This document shows positions 16,536 through 24,174 of a stretch of DNA of 64,000 nucleotides, in pieces; position 1 is the stretch's first letter, and each line of letters opens with the position of its first letter. The notes under the pieces were generated by a model. The model saw only the letters and a program-made list of their open reading frames with translations, searched no databases and was not told the origin of the DNA. The stretch is from the NCBI GenBank assembly GCA_002425185.1, contig DILT01000019.1:186304-250303 (forward strand), given 5' to 3'. The position numbers were made by a program, and so were the translations under genes. Origin of the DNA: Flammeovirgaceae bacterium UBA5585 (lineage in GTDB: Bacteria; Bacteroidota; Bacteroidia; Cytophagales; Cyclobacteriaceae).

Positions 16536-16694
16536 ATGATAGTCACCAGGACAAAACGGAAGATCATCGTAACGAAGCTGGAGGTAAACAAGCTTGAAAG
16601 GTTTAAGCCTGTCGAGATACACCTTCCGGCCAATGTGAAAAAAGTAACAGGAATCTTAGTAACCGCATCAGCAACATGGCACTTGGAACCGTAA
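16536..16694 (+). CDS. 52-residue protein, possible first half of a split gene
   Basis: A short open frame starting at ATG 16536 and ending at TAA 16692-16694. It reads as a basic N-terminus followed by FKPVEIHLPANVKKVTGILVTASATWHLEP, whose LPANVKKVTGI core matches the motif in the two upstream proteins. It ends where the rest of a beta-barrel would be expected, and the next gene starts 19 bp before its stop in the -1 frame. It may be a real small protein or the N-terminal part of one protein joined to the next frame by ribosomal frameshifting or broken by mutation. Confidence 0.5.
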   Translation: MIVTRTKRKIIVTKLEVNKLERFKPVEIHLPANVKKVTGILVTASATWHLEP

Positions 16695-17044
16695 GCTTTC
16701 AGTCGAACGATAAGATGGACGTGTTTCACGTAGCCCTGGTGAAGGAAGCGGGTATCGAGCCATCCGATGAAGCCTTGCTACAGGTGGAAGACGCACAGTT
16801 TGAAAGTGACAAGTCCTGGGTTACAGGAAAAGTTCCTCGCATCAAGCCGGTGAATGTTGATGGTGACACGGCAACGATCTATGCGTGGTTCAAAGGAGAG
16901 CAATTCGATAAGCCTTTTGTGCTCACGATCTACGTGGAGTGCGAACTGGCCGAAGAGTTAGAGGATGTGATTGCGGATGAGAAGTTGATAGAGGACGAAA
17001 GTGAAAACACAGACTACCTGGAACCAATGGAGATTAACCTATGA
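16676..17044 (+). CDS. Small beta-rich protein with acidic tail
   Basis: 122 residues. The body alternates beta-like stretches (GTVSFQSNDKMDVFHVALVKEAG, DTATIYAWFKGEQF, FVLTIYVECEL) and the last 30 residues are highly acidic. Read together with the 52-residue frame that overlaps its start by 19 bp, it would complete a domain like those encoded at 15414 and 16145. Alone it lacks the expected first strands. Its stop overlaps the next start as ATGA. Function unknown; structural component is the best guess from position. Confidence 0.55.
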   Translation: MALGTVSFQSNDKMDVFHVALVKEAGIEPSDEALLQVEDAQFESDKSWVTGKVPRIKPVNVDGDTATIYAWFKGEQFDKPFVLTIYVECELAEELEDVIADEKLIEDESENTDYLEPMEINL

Positions 17045-17352
17045 CCGAACAGTTTATTCTTCAGTACGCACCGATACGATTGGAGCAACAAGGGTACAAG
17101 CGGTTCTATTTCCGTCATCGTCACTTCATCGTGGAAGCTGAAAGCACGATTGTGATTCCCGCTTACAACCAGATGTTCTTCATCATTGATGAGCCTCCTG
17201 GACTTGTGGTGGACTCTGATTATGGAATGTACGATTCCACCGACAATCTGATACCGGAGTGTATCCACGTGCATCGGGGTGAGATCAGGATCACCAATCC
17301 AGGAAGCACGAAACGAAGAATAAGATTTATACAAGTAATCATCGTGAATTGA
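17041..17352 (+). CDS. Small single-domain beta-rich protein
   Basis: 103 residues, start overlapping the previous stop as ATGA. The pattern of aromatic and hydrophobic residues (FYFRHRHFIVEAESTIVIPAY, MFFIIDEPPGLVVDSDYG, IHVHRGEIRITNPG, RRIRFIQVIIVN) is strongly beta, compatible with one small barrel or sandwich. It has no catalytic motif, signal or membrane helix. In a capsid-like reading it could be a minor vertex or spike-base protein; this is speculative. Confidence 0.55.
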   Translation: MTEQFILQYAPIRLEQQGYKRFYFRHRHFIVEAESTIVIPAYNQMFFIIDEPPGLVVDSDYGMYDSTDNLIPECIHVHRGEIRITNPGSTKRRIRFIQVIIVN

Positions 17353-17358
17353 AAATTT

Positions 17359-18177
17359 ATGGCACTACCGAATAAAGAAAAATACGAACAGAAGAAGATT
17401 GACAACCTGCTCCAATACTTGAGACTGTACCATCAAAAAGGACAACCCATTGATTACGAAATCCTGGTGGATGGTTTTAAAGCCGTTCGCAGGACAAGTG
17501 ATCCGGATATGTTCTCCATGTTTGAAAACTTCGTTACTGCCGACACTCGATCAATCGAAGTTTTACTTTTCACCGGTTCAAGCAACAACAACGAGAAACG
17601 CATTTTCTACTTCGGTGAGGAATCAAAGGAAGGTTTGTCAGGAGTAGATGTGAAGAACATCGTGGATGAACAGGTACAACGAAAACTTCGCGACAAAGAG
17701 TATGAAACCTTGCACGAGGAAAACAGAAAACTCAAACAGCACATTGCCGACCTGGAAGGTGAAGTGGACGAACTGGAGAAGCAAAACGCCAGGTTGGAAT
17801 TGAAACAATCACCTTTGAATAGTTTTCTTGGTGATGTAGGGTCAAGCCTGGTGGAAAGTTTCATTAAACGAAATCCAAAGTTGATGGCAGCATTTCCAGG
17901 TGGTGAGGCGTTAGCCGGATTACTACAATCGGATAACGCTGAAAACAGGGAAGAACTAACACCTGAAACGGAAGTTTCTTTCAAACCAAAGTCAACAACT
18001 TCACAGTCATCATTGACCGAAGAAGAACAGGCTGCTATTCAGTTTGTCAATCAACTAAAGTCGCAATTCACAAAAGATGAATTCGATAAGGTGCTGCACA
18101 TTCTGCAAAACCTTGCCGATGACAAGAGTAAGATTGACCTGATGCTCAACCAAGTGAGCATGAAGGCATCAGCATAA
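17359..18177 (+). CDS. Coiled-coil protein of unknown function
   Basis: 272 residues. After an N-terminal globular part of about 100 residues (helical start, then RSIEVLLFTGSSNNNEKRIFYFGEE) there is a heptad-rich coiled coil at about 112-153 (YETLHEENRKLKQHIADLEGEVDELEKQNARLE). Residues about 155-185 carry a hydrophobic patch (LGDVGSSLVESFIKRNPKLMAAF), then a Ser/Thr-rich linker and a helical C-terminal domain (EEEQAAIQFVNQLKSQFTKDEFDKVLHILQNL). No Walker motif is present, so it is not a packaging ATPase. It may be a scaffold or connector. It starts 6 bp after the previous gene. Confidence 0.6.
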   Translation: MALPNKEKYEQKKIDNLLQYLRLYHQKGQPIDYEILVDGFKAVRRTSDPDMFSMFENFVTADTRSIEVLLFTGSSNNNEKRIFYFGEESKEGLSGVDVKNIVDEQVQRKLRDKEYETLHEENRKLKQHIADLEGEVDELEKQNARLELKQSPLNSFLGDVGSSLVESFIKRNPKLMAAFPGGEALAGLLQSDNAENREELTPETEVSFKPKSTTSQSSLTEEEQAAIQFVNQLKSQFTKDEFDKVLHILQNLADDKSKIDLMLNQVSMKASA

Positions 18178-18211
18178 GTAAATAATCAATCAACCTTTAA
18201 AAAATCAAATC

Positions 18212-18394
18212 ATGAACAAGTTCAGTTTTGAAGTGAGCATTGAAGCTCAAACGCAGGGAGAGGCAGAGGTAAAACTGGCAGCCGCATCGGTGTTGATGCA
18301 GAAGCTGAAGGCACGTGAGATTGCCAAGCTTGCCGATGTGGTAAAGAATGATCCCGTAAAGACATCCATCGCGAAGAAAGCATTGGGTTTATAA
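18212..18394 (+). CDS. 60-residue helical protein
   Basis: A short protein, MNKFSFEVSIEAQTQGEAEVKLAAASVLMQKL at its start (read in parts: a brief strand then long helices) and DVVKNDPVKTSIAKKALGL at its end. It has no membrane helix. The FSFEVSIEAQTQGEAEVKLAA opening recalls domains with a strand followed by an E/A/K-rich helix found in many small phage proteins, but I cannot assign a family. It is separated by about 35 bp from each neighbour. Confidence 0.5.
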   Translation: MNKFSFEVSIEAQTQGEAEVKLAAASVLMQKLKAREIAKLADVVKNDPVKTSIAKKALGL

Positions 18395-18432
18395 TCCTTT
18401 TCGAGGGTAAAAGATAATTGGGGCGAGTAAGT

Positions 18433-18831
18433 ATGGAGTTGGATGCACAGAAAATTCAGAACCTGAAGACCGTAGTCATCTTTTCAACACTTGGACTCGG
18501 TACGGCCACCGGTTTGTTTTTCCTGGCGCGTCACTTCTATAAAAAGACGAGGGCGAACATATCCCAAAGTCGTAGCCTGGAAGAAGGCGATCCGGCAACG
18601 TATGCCAAACAGTTGAAGATGGCGTTTGACAACGACAACTACTTCGGGTGGGGAACAAACGAAAAATTAGTGATGCAGGTGTTCAATGAACTCCCGTCAA
18701 AAAGCATGTACACGAAAGTACAACGTGAATACTCCCGCCTGTATGGCCGTAGCCTGAACGCTGACCTGGAGGATGAATTGAGCAGCGAGGAATATAACGA
18801 GGTAATCAGGATTTTAAACGCGAAGAAGTGA
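18433..18831 (+). CDS. Membrane-anchored annexin-like repeat protein
   Basis: 132 residues from the ATG at 18433 (a TTG five codons upstream is possible). Residues 11-33 form a transmembrane helix. Residues about 57-128 read like one annexin repeat: a helix ending in GWGT (72-75) followed by NEKLVMQVFNELPSK, then VQREYSRLYGRSLNADLEDELSSEEYNEVIRIL. In annexins the GxGT loop and an acidic residue about 38-40 positions later bind calcium against phospholipid; here Glu and Asp occur at that distance. Single annexin-like repeats on a membrane anchor in a virus-like locus are unusual. A role in calcium-dependent membrane contact is inference. Confidence 0.6.
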   Translation: MELDAQKIQNLKTVVIFSTLGLGTATGLFFLARHFYKKTRANISQSRSLEEGDPATYAKQLKMAFDNDNYFGWGTNEKLVMQVFNELPSKSMYTKVQREYSRLYGRSLNADLEDELSSEEYNEVIRILNAKK

Positions 18832-19799
18832 TGGCGAAGAAAGTAACGAAGGGAAAGAAAATTACTCCAAACCGTAAACCGAAACCTCAGCAACAAGGTA
18901 AAGCGAAGACGGCAAAGAAATCAGGAAACGTTAAACCTGCCAAAGTATTTGTCTATGCGCTTGCACTTGCTGCTCTTGGCGGAGGTGGTTACCTGGTGTA
19001 TGACAGGATGAGAAAGAAGAAGGCTATGACACAAAATCAGATTCCTTCCGATACAATCATCATCAACAACACACTTCCGGTTTCCTATGCGTCAACAGCT
19101 TCCCGGACAATCACTTCATCATCAGGTACCGACAGCTTTCCTTTGAAAAAAGGAAGCAGAGGCTCACGGGTAACAATGCTGCAACAGGCATTAGCGAAGA
19201 CAACACCTTCCATTCTCATTGATGGAATATTTGGATCGCAGACTGCCGGTGCGTTGAAAACAGCAGGTTATCCGGAAACAGTAGATGAAGCTCTCTTTAA
19301 CAGAATCATCGGCACAGGAGCCGTTCAGGTTGTTTTCAATCCGGCAGCGTTGGCTTCCAGCTTATACAAGGCTGCCCAGGCAAAAAGCCTGAATGATGTA
19401 TTGTCTGTGCTGAGGCAGCTTAAAACGGTTAGCGATTACTCAGCGGTGAACGAATACTACAAGAAGCAGAGCTTCATAGCAAAGACCATCGTTACCGATT
19501 TGTTGGAATATGCTTTCAAAAGCAATGAAGCTGCCAAAGTGCAGATACGAAATGAATTCCTGCGCATGGGTTTAAAGGTGAATAGTTCAGGCACGTGGAG
19601 CCTTCAAGGCATCCGCTTGTATAAGGACTTGATCACCATCCGCGCCACAGTCGTTACGGACTCACGCAATAACCGGATACCTGTGCTCAGGAATACGATA
19701 CTCGGTGATGAGCTTGAAGTAGCTAATGGCATGACCTGGTTTCGCTCGGTTGACAACAGCATTCTGAAAGTCCCAACACAAGACGTCAAGTACACTTAA
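18831..19799 (+). CDS. Membrane-anchored peptidoglycan-binding protein
   Basis: 322 residues; the ATG at 18831 shares its first base with the stop of the annexin-like gene. Layout: a very basic cytoplasmic tail (1-36), one transmembrane helix (about 38-57), a linker, a peptidoglycan-binding domain at about 103-146 (FPLKKGSRGSRVTMLQQAL, then IDGIFGSQTAGALKTAG), a helical region (about 165-255) that itself resembles a degenerate annexin repeat (NPAALASSLYKAAQ ... VLRQLKTVSDYSAVNEYYK), and a C-terminal SH3-like beta domain. It could fasten a structure to the cell wall from the inner membrane. Confidence 0.7.
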   Translation: MAKKVTKGKKITPNRKPKPQQQGKAKTAKKSGNVKPAKVFVYALALAALGGGGYLVYDRMRKKKAMTQNQIPSDTIIINNTLPVSYASTASRTITSSSGTDSFPLKKGSRGSRVTMLQQALAKTTPSILIDGIFGSQTAGALKTAGYPETVDEALFNRIIGTGAVQVVFNPAALASSLYKAAQAKSLNDVLSVLRQLKTVSDYSAVNEYYKKQSFIAKTIVTDLLEYAFKSNEAAKVQIRNEFLRMGLKVNSSGTWSLQGIRLYKDLITIRATVVTDSRNNRIPVLRNTILGDELEVANGMTWFRSVDNSILKVPTQDVKYT

Positions 19800-19813
19800 A
19801 ATCAAAATTAACA

Positions 19814-20341
19814 ATGGCAAAGTTTGAAGATTTTGCAGGCAAGCTCCTGCGATTGGAGGGAGGGTATGTGAACCACCCATTGGACAAAGGCGGACCGACC
19901 AAATACGGAGTTATCCTCTCCGTATGGCAGCAATACGGTCATGACAAGGATGGAGATGGAGACATTGATGCAGAAGACATCAAAATGCTCAGTGAGGATG
20001 ATGCACGATACATAGCCAAGAAAATTTTCTGGGATTACTTCCGTGCGGATTTTATTCTCAATCAATCGGTGGCGGAGTTCATCGTGGATTGGGGCTACCA
20101 TTCCGGCAGGAAGACAGTGGCCAAAATAGTGCAACGTGTATTGAAAGTAACCATTGATGGTATTGTAGGTGCTCAAACACTCGCAGCCATTAATTGTGCT
20201 GATCAGGAAAAGTTGTTTGACCAATTGAAATCAGAGCGAACTGTTTTCCTTGAAAACATCGTCAAGAGAAGACCGGATCAAATGGTCTTCTACAGAGGCT
20301 GGATGAATCGTCTGAAAGCTTTTAAGTACAACCCTGCCTAG
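19814..20341 (+). CDS. GH108-type muramidase/endolysin with EF-hand loop
   Basis: A 175-residue lytic enzyme of the GH108 family (phage endolysins and bacterial secretion activators). The active-site region RLEGGYVNHPLDKGGPTKYGV is clear, with Glu15 as the catalytic acid, followed by the family's C-terminal peptidoglycan-binding part (VDWGYHSGRKTVAKIVQRVLKVTIDGIVGAQTLAAI). Inserted at residues 44-55 is a canonical EF-hand loop, with Asp at positions 44, 46, 48, 50, Ile51 and Asp55. No signal peptide, as in endolysins that depend on a holin or a particle. It probably cuts the glycan strands during release or entry. Confidence 0.85.
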   Translation: MAKFEDFAGKLLRLEGGYVNHPLDKGGPTKYGVILSVWQQYGHDKDGDGDIDAEDIKMLSEDDARYIAKKIFWDYFRADFILNQSVAEFIVDWGYHSGRKTVAKIVQRVLKVTIDGIVGAQTLAAINCADQEKLFDQLKSERTVFLENIVKRRPDQMVFYRGWMNRLKAFKYNPA

Positions 20342-20375
20342 GCAACGTAAGTCCAACTGTAAAAATCAACGAAGC

Positions 20376-21041
20376 ATGTTATCACGCCTCAAAGCGATAT
20401 TGAAATACTATGGCTATGTTCTTTACACCGAACCCTACCGGTTGAATATTGTCGGTCTCCGGTCGAAGAGTGTTGAGGCAAATCGCTTTGATGATGAAGT
20501 GCATGTCTTCTACAAAAAGCCGGATGGATCATGGAACTACCATGTCTATCCGGCTACTACCGATCCAGGAACCTACTGGTTGAACAACCCGATGTACGAG
20601 AAGGGCACAGCAATCTTGGCACAAGGTCAATACCGCGATGCTTATGCGATTGGCTCCCACAAGGGTCTTTATGAAGCCCTCGTCCAGGTGAGGCCTGTCA
20701 CGGTTATTCGTGATTATGACCGTGATGCACTGCTTGACTTTTACAATGGAGAAAGAGAGACTGGATACTTTGGTATCAACATTCACAGAGCAGAGCGGGC
20801 AGGAACGACAAAGCTTATCAACAAATATTCAGCCGGATGCCAGGTGTTCCAGGATGCGGATGACTTCCAAACTTTTCTAAAGCTCTGTAACCAACATACA
20901 AAGTTGTATGGTAACAGTTTCACCTACACGCTGATTGACTTCCGGGCCTTGCGAAGAACTACATTAAAACGAATCGTAACAGCAACGAGCATCTTTGCTG
21001 CGTTGGCTTTGGGGTGGATTTTTAAACCGGATGTAGTATGA
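20376..21041 (+). CDS. YkuD-like (L,D-transpeptidase fold) protein with C-terminal membrane helix
   Basis: 221 residues. The catalytic signature of the L,D-transpeptidase fold is recognisable: His in GINIHRAERAG and, about 15 residues later, SAGCQVF with the cysteine nucleophile. The N-terminal part (HVFYKKPDGSWNYHVYPATTDPGTYWL) matches a phage-associated variant of the family. A transmembrane helix lies at the very C-terminus (IVTATSIFAALALGWIF), so the catalytic part is held at a membrane. With the muramidase and peptidoglycan-binding protein it makes three neighbouring wall-directed genes. Whether it forms or cuts crosslinks cannot be told. Stop overlaps the next start as ATGA. Confidence 0.65.
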   Translation: MLSRLKAILKYYGYVLYTEPYRLNIVGLRSKSVEANRFDDEVHVFYKKPDGSWNYHVYPATTDPGTYWLNNPMYEKGTAILAQGQYRDAYAIGSHKGLYEALVQVRPVTVIRDYDRDALLDFYNGERETGYFGINIHRAERAGTTKLINKYSAGCQVFQDADDFQTFLKLCNQHTKLYGNSFTYTLIDFRALRRTTLKRIVTATSIFAALALGWIFKPDVV

Positions 21042-21919
21042 GCATTCCTAAGCCACCGTTTCATTCAGCCATCGAAGAGCTGGTGTATGAAATCTATTTG
21101 AAATTCACTACTGAAATGAATGCGTTAAAGCGTGAAGATATTGATACACTGGCCAAGCTGAATGCCATCATTACCGATGCTGTGCTGGTTAAAACAGAAA
21201 ACCTTGACAGTGCCGTTCAATCGGTTAAAGGAAATGTTCCACCTATTGCCGATACGCTGGGGAAAATCTATAACATCATTCAAAGCCTGAATTTTCTCAC
21301 CGCACAGGACATTGATACGCTGGCAGAATTAAATGCCATCCTTTCGGATGCAGACTTAATTAAAGAGGTAGACCTCACCAATGCCATCAATGCAGTTAAG
21401 GGAAATGCACCGGCTAATGCGGACACACTGGAGAAACTTTACAACATCATTCAGGGGCTTAACTACCTGACAGCAGAAGATATTGACACGCTTGGAGAAT
21501 TGAATGCCATTCTCAGCGATGCACAGCTTGTAAAGACAGAAGACCTGACGGATGCCCTTGCTGCGCTTGACTTTAATCAATGGCGCTATGTTGACCTGGG
21601 TGATGTCTCCGGAGTACCCGTGATAAACCTTGCGGGTAAAGCTATCATTAAGTTTACACAGAGTGGAAGCATTACCAATTTCGATTTCACCGGGGTGACT
21701 GTTGGCAGGCATTACATTTTCATAATCGAACGTTCAGCTAACCATACATTCCTGCTCAAACCTGGGCGGTACTTCCTGCCTTTCGGAAATGCTATCGCCT
21801 TGACTGACCCAACAACCAATGGTACGATGCCTGCATTTTCGCGAGACATTGTTACAGCCATTTGCCTGGAACCCGGAAGGCTACTTCTGATACCAAGTCA
21901 TAACTTCTTACCGAATTGA
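21038..21919 (+). CDS. Fibre-like protein with 57-residue stalk repeats
   Basis: 293 residues. Residues 33-90, 91-147 and 148-179 are tandem copies (about 58, 57 and a partial 32 residues) starting with DIDTLxxLNAI and holding VKGN and YNIIQ. This repeat type is common in phage tail fibres and bacterial fibre stalks, where it probably trimerises. The C-terminal 110 residues are beta-rich (IKFTQSGSITNFDFTGVTVGRHYIFIIE) and likely form a receptor- or partner-binding head. It precedes the LRR protein by 1 bp, so the two may form one fibre. No signal peptide is present. Confidence 0.7.
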   Translation: MSIPKPPFHSAIEELVYEIYLKFTTEMNALKREDIDTLAKLNAIITDAVLVKTENLDSAVQSVKGNVPPIADTLGKIYNIIQSLNFLTAQDIDTLAELNAILSDADLIKEVDLTNAINAVKGNAPANADTLEKLYNIIQGLNYLTAEDIDTLGELNAILSDAQLVKTEDLTDALAALDFNQWRYVDLGDVSGVPVINLAGKAIIKFTQSGSITNFDFTGVTVGRHYIFIIERSANHTFLLKPGRYFLPFGNAIALTDPTTNGTMPAFSRDIVTAICLEPGRLLLIPSHNFLPN

Positions 21920-21920
21920 T

Positions 21921-24152
21921 ATGATTGGTCTCATTGGAAAAGGACAAGCAGTTTTAGAGTCGAGGGATGCCGGTGGAGAAGTTCAGCAGGGAGCACGATA
22001 CTTTGCACTGCCCTGTACACATTTTGTTCAGGGATTTGGTATTGTAGCGGAGCCGGATATTTCTAATGAGGGATCTCCCGATGAGTTCACACCATTCAGT
22101 TCAAACACCTGGGGCATTTATACTGATGCAACTTTTGTAAGAGCGCGGTCATTCGACAATCCTTTGTGGAGAGTTCCAACTATCGGTTCGTATATCAACA
22201 ATAGCCGTATCATAAAAGCCAACATTCAAAGTGCATACACTGGCATGACACGAAGCATACGCTTCCGGTACAACACGGCTAACATTAATCCTGCAACAAG
22301 GGATTTCAAAATCCGGATATCCGATCCGGGTGAAGTAGTGATGCTGGTTTTCTTCAGTGAAAACAATAGCGGTGTAATAATCAGTGCAGACGATACGCAA
22401 TGGGTAGGCGATTTAGGCAAACAACTTGTTCAGTTCCCGAATTGCAAAGCTGTTCTCATTGCAAGACAAGCCATTACAAAAATTGACGGCTGGCCAGCGA
22501 ATCTCGAAATGGTTTACTTACGAAACTTACCTGTGCTTACCTCTATCGCCAGGTTTCCCAAAACCATGAAGCACATCTCCTGGAATTCAGCCAATAATCT
22601 GGATGCTTCTTTTTACAATGATGCCATGCAGGACTGTGCTGACCTGGAGGACTTGTACTTTGCAATGGACAGTGGCTATCCCAACACGTTTGGATTTGGT
22701 CCGACAGGAATCACCGGCACACTTGACCTGACCGGAAAGGATAAACTGAAAGTGATTACCATGACCAGCAGTCCTCTGATTACATGGATACTGCCTGCCG
22801 TTCTTGATAACATTGAGATTTTTGACGTTCGTAATTCAAACCTGAATGATTCCAACAAGGCTGCCTTACAAACTATACTAACCAATGGAAAAATCATTTC
22901 CTTCTGGACAGACCAGAACAACAACATCAATTGGAATAAGGACTTTACAGACGTTGACTTTGGAGATACACTAAAATGGTTTGCTGCCAGCAGAACAGGA
23001 ATAAGCGGCAACGTTACGCTCACCACACCGAAACCCAATATCATCCATTTTTGGATGGGCAATCAGTCAACGGCTTCGGGCAATTCAAATGTATTATCCA
23101 TAGTGGATGTGAGTGGTTTAACGGGCGTTGTCAAACTGGATTTATCCGGATGCGATATACAAACACTCAACCTTCCGGTAACGAATTCAATGAGCATTCT
23201 TTACTTGATGGGTAATCGGTTAAGTGTTTTAGCTAACCCCAACCTTGTTAATCAAATAAGAGCTTGCGTTGGATTAACAGATTTGCGATTAGGTTCCGGC
23301 TCCAATGTAGATGGTGGGCAAAACAGTGCCGATGGATTTGGGAATAACCTGAACGTTGACACGCTTGTAAACCTGACAACGTTTGTTGCCGATTCTTGTA
23401 AGCTGACAGGCAAGGTCACGCTACCAAATGTAGCCAGGCTCACAACAATTCAGGGGCAATCCAATCCCGCATTGGAAGGATTCAATAACCTTGCAGCGCA
23501 CGGTGCAACAATTGTTTCTATCAACATTGACCGTTGCGATATTATTCAACTCCCCGAACTTAATACAATGGCTAAGGTCAATTCCTTGTATGGTAGGTTT
23601 TCAGGATTAACCAGTGTTGACCTTTCAGGCCGAAATGATACTGTAACACCTATTGGTCAAATGCTCGTGAACGACTGCCCAAATCTTGTCTCAATAACAT
23701 TCCCGTCAACTCTCGGTGCAGCTAAATGCTCTCTCGATCTTCATGGCTTTAACAATCCTACCCTGTCCGTAATCAATAACATGGAAAATGTTGAGTACAC
23801 GCACGCCCAGGCAACATTCCGAAGATGGCATTTCAGTAATTGCCCCTTACTCAATGTCACATTTCCCTTTGGTGTCAATGGCTTCCTCCCTGGCTCAATA
23901 CAAATCCAAAATAACAACATGAGTCAGGCCAATGTGGATGCTACTATCAATTCCGTTTACCAGAACAGGGGGAAGAATTGGGGTACAGGTGTGCAGTATC
24001 TGAACATAGCCGGAACGAATTCTGCTCCCTCCGGGATACTCCAGCCTCCGGCAGGGTTTGTTTTGGGTGCTAATGATGGGAACCCGGTAAGTGCGAAAGA
24101 GCAGGTGTATGTACTGGTAAATAATTATGGGTGGAATGTGGTGATGAATTGA
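21921..24152 (+). CDS. Leucine-rich-repeat fibre or adhesin protein
   Basis: 743 residues with no signal peptide. Residues 1-130 are a beta-type domain; from about 160 to 680 irregular leucine-rich repeats occur (for example LTGVVKLDLSGCDIQTLNLP and LTSVDLSGRNDTVTPIG), of the kind found in BspA-type surface proteins and in Bacteroidota phage tail proteins. The end (NMSQANVDATINSVYQNRG, then LNIAGTNSAPSGILQPP, ending YGWNVVMN) is the terminal cap seen in those tail proteins. A receptor-binding tip is the likely role. It is the last gene of the plus-strand cluster; the opposing gene begins 22 bp later. Confidence 0.7.
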   Translation: MIGLIGKGQAVLESRDAGGEVQQGARYFALPCTHFVQGFGIVAEPDISNEGSPDEFTPFSSNTWGIYTDATFVRARSFDNPLWRVPTIGSYINNSRIIKANIQSAYTGMTRSIRFRYNTANINPATRDFKIRISDPGEVVMLVFFSENNSGVIISADDTQWVGDLGKQLVQFPNCKAVLIARQAITKIDGWPANLEMVYLRNLPVLTSIARFPKTMKHISWNSANNLDASFYNDAMQDCADLEDLYFAMDSGYPNTFGFGPTGITGTLDLTGKDKLKVITMTSSPLITWILPAVLDNIEIFDVRNSNLNDSNKAALQTILTNGKIISFWTDQNNNINWNKDFTDVDFGDTLKWFAASRTGISGNVTLTTPKPNIIHFWMGNQSTASGNSNVLSIVDVSGLTGVVKLDLSGCDIQTLNLPVTNSMSILYLMGNRLSVLANPNLVNQIRACVGLTDLRLGSGSNVDGGQNSADGFGNNLNVDTLVNLTTFVADSCKLTGKVTLPNVARLTTIQGQSNPALEGFNNLAAHGATIVSINIDRCDIIQLPELNTMAKVNSLYGRFSGLTSVDLSGRNDTVTPIGQMLVNDCPNLVSITFPSTLGAAKCSLDLHGFNNPTLSVINNMENVEYTHAQATFRRWHFSNCPLLNVTFPFGVNGFLPGSIQIQNNNMSQANVDATINSVYQNRGKNWGTGVQYLNIAGTNSAPSGILQPPAGFVLGANDGNPVSAKEQVYVLVNNYGWNVVMN

Positions 24153-24174
24153 TGTGAATGACTTGAATGATAAC

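Noticed and set aside
12125..24152. Tailed prophage or contractile injection system
   Set aside because: No terminase, portal, HK97-type coat, sheath, tube, tape-measure or baseplate protein is recognisable, and the genes are too few and too short for such a system.
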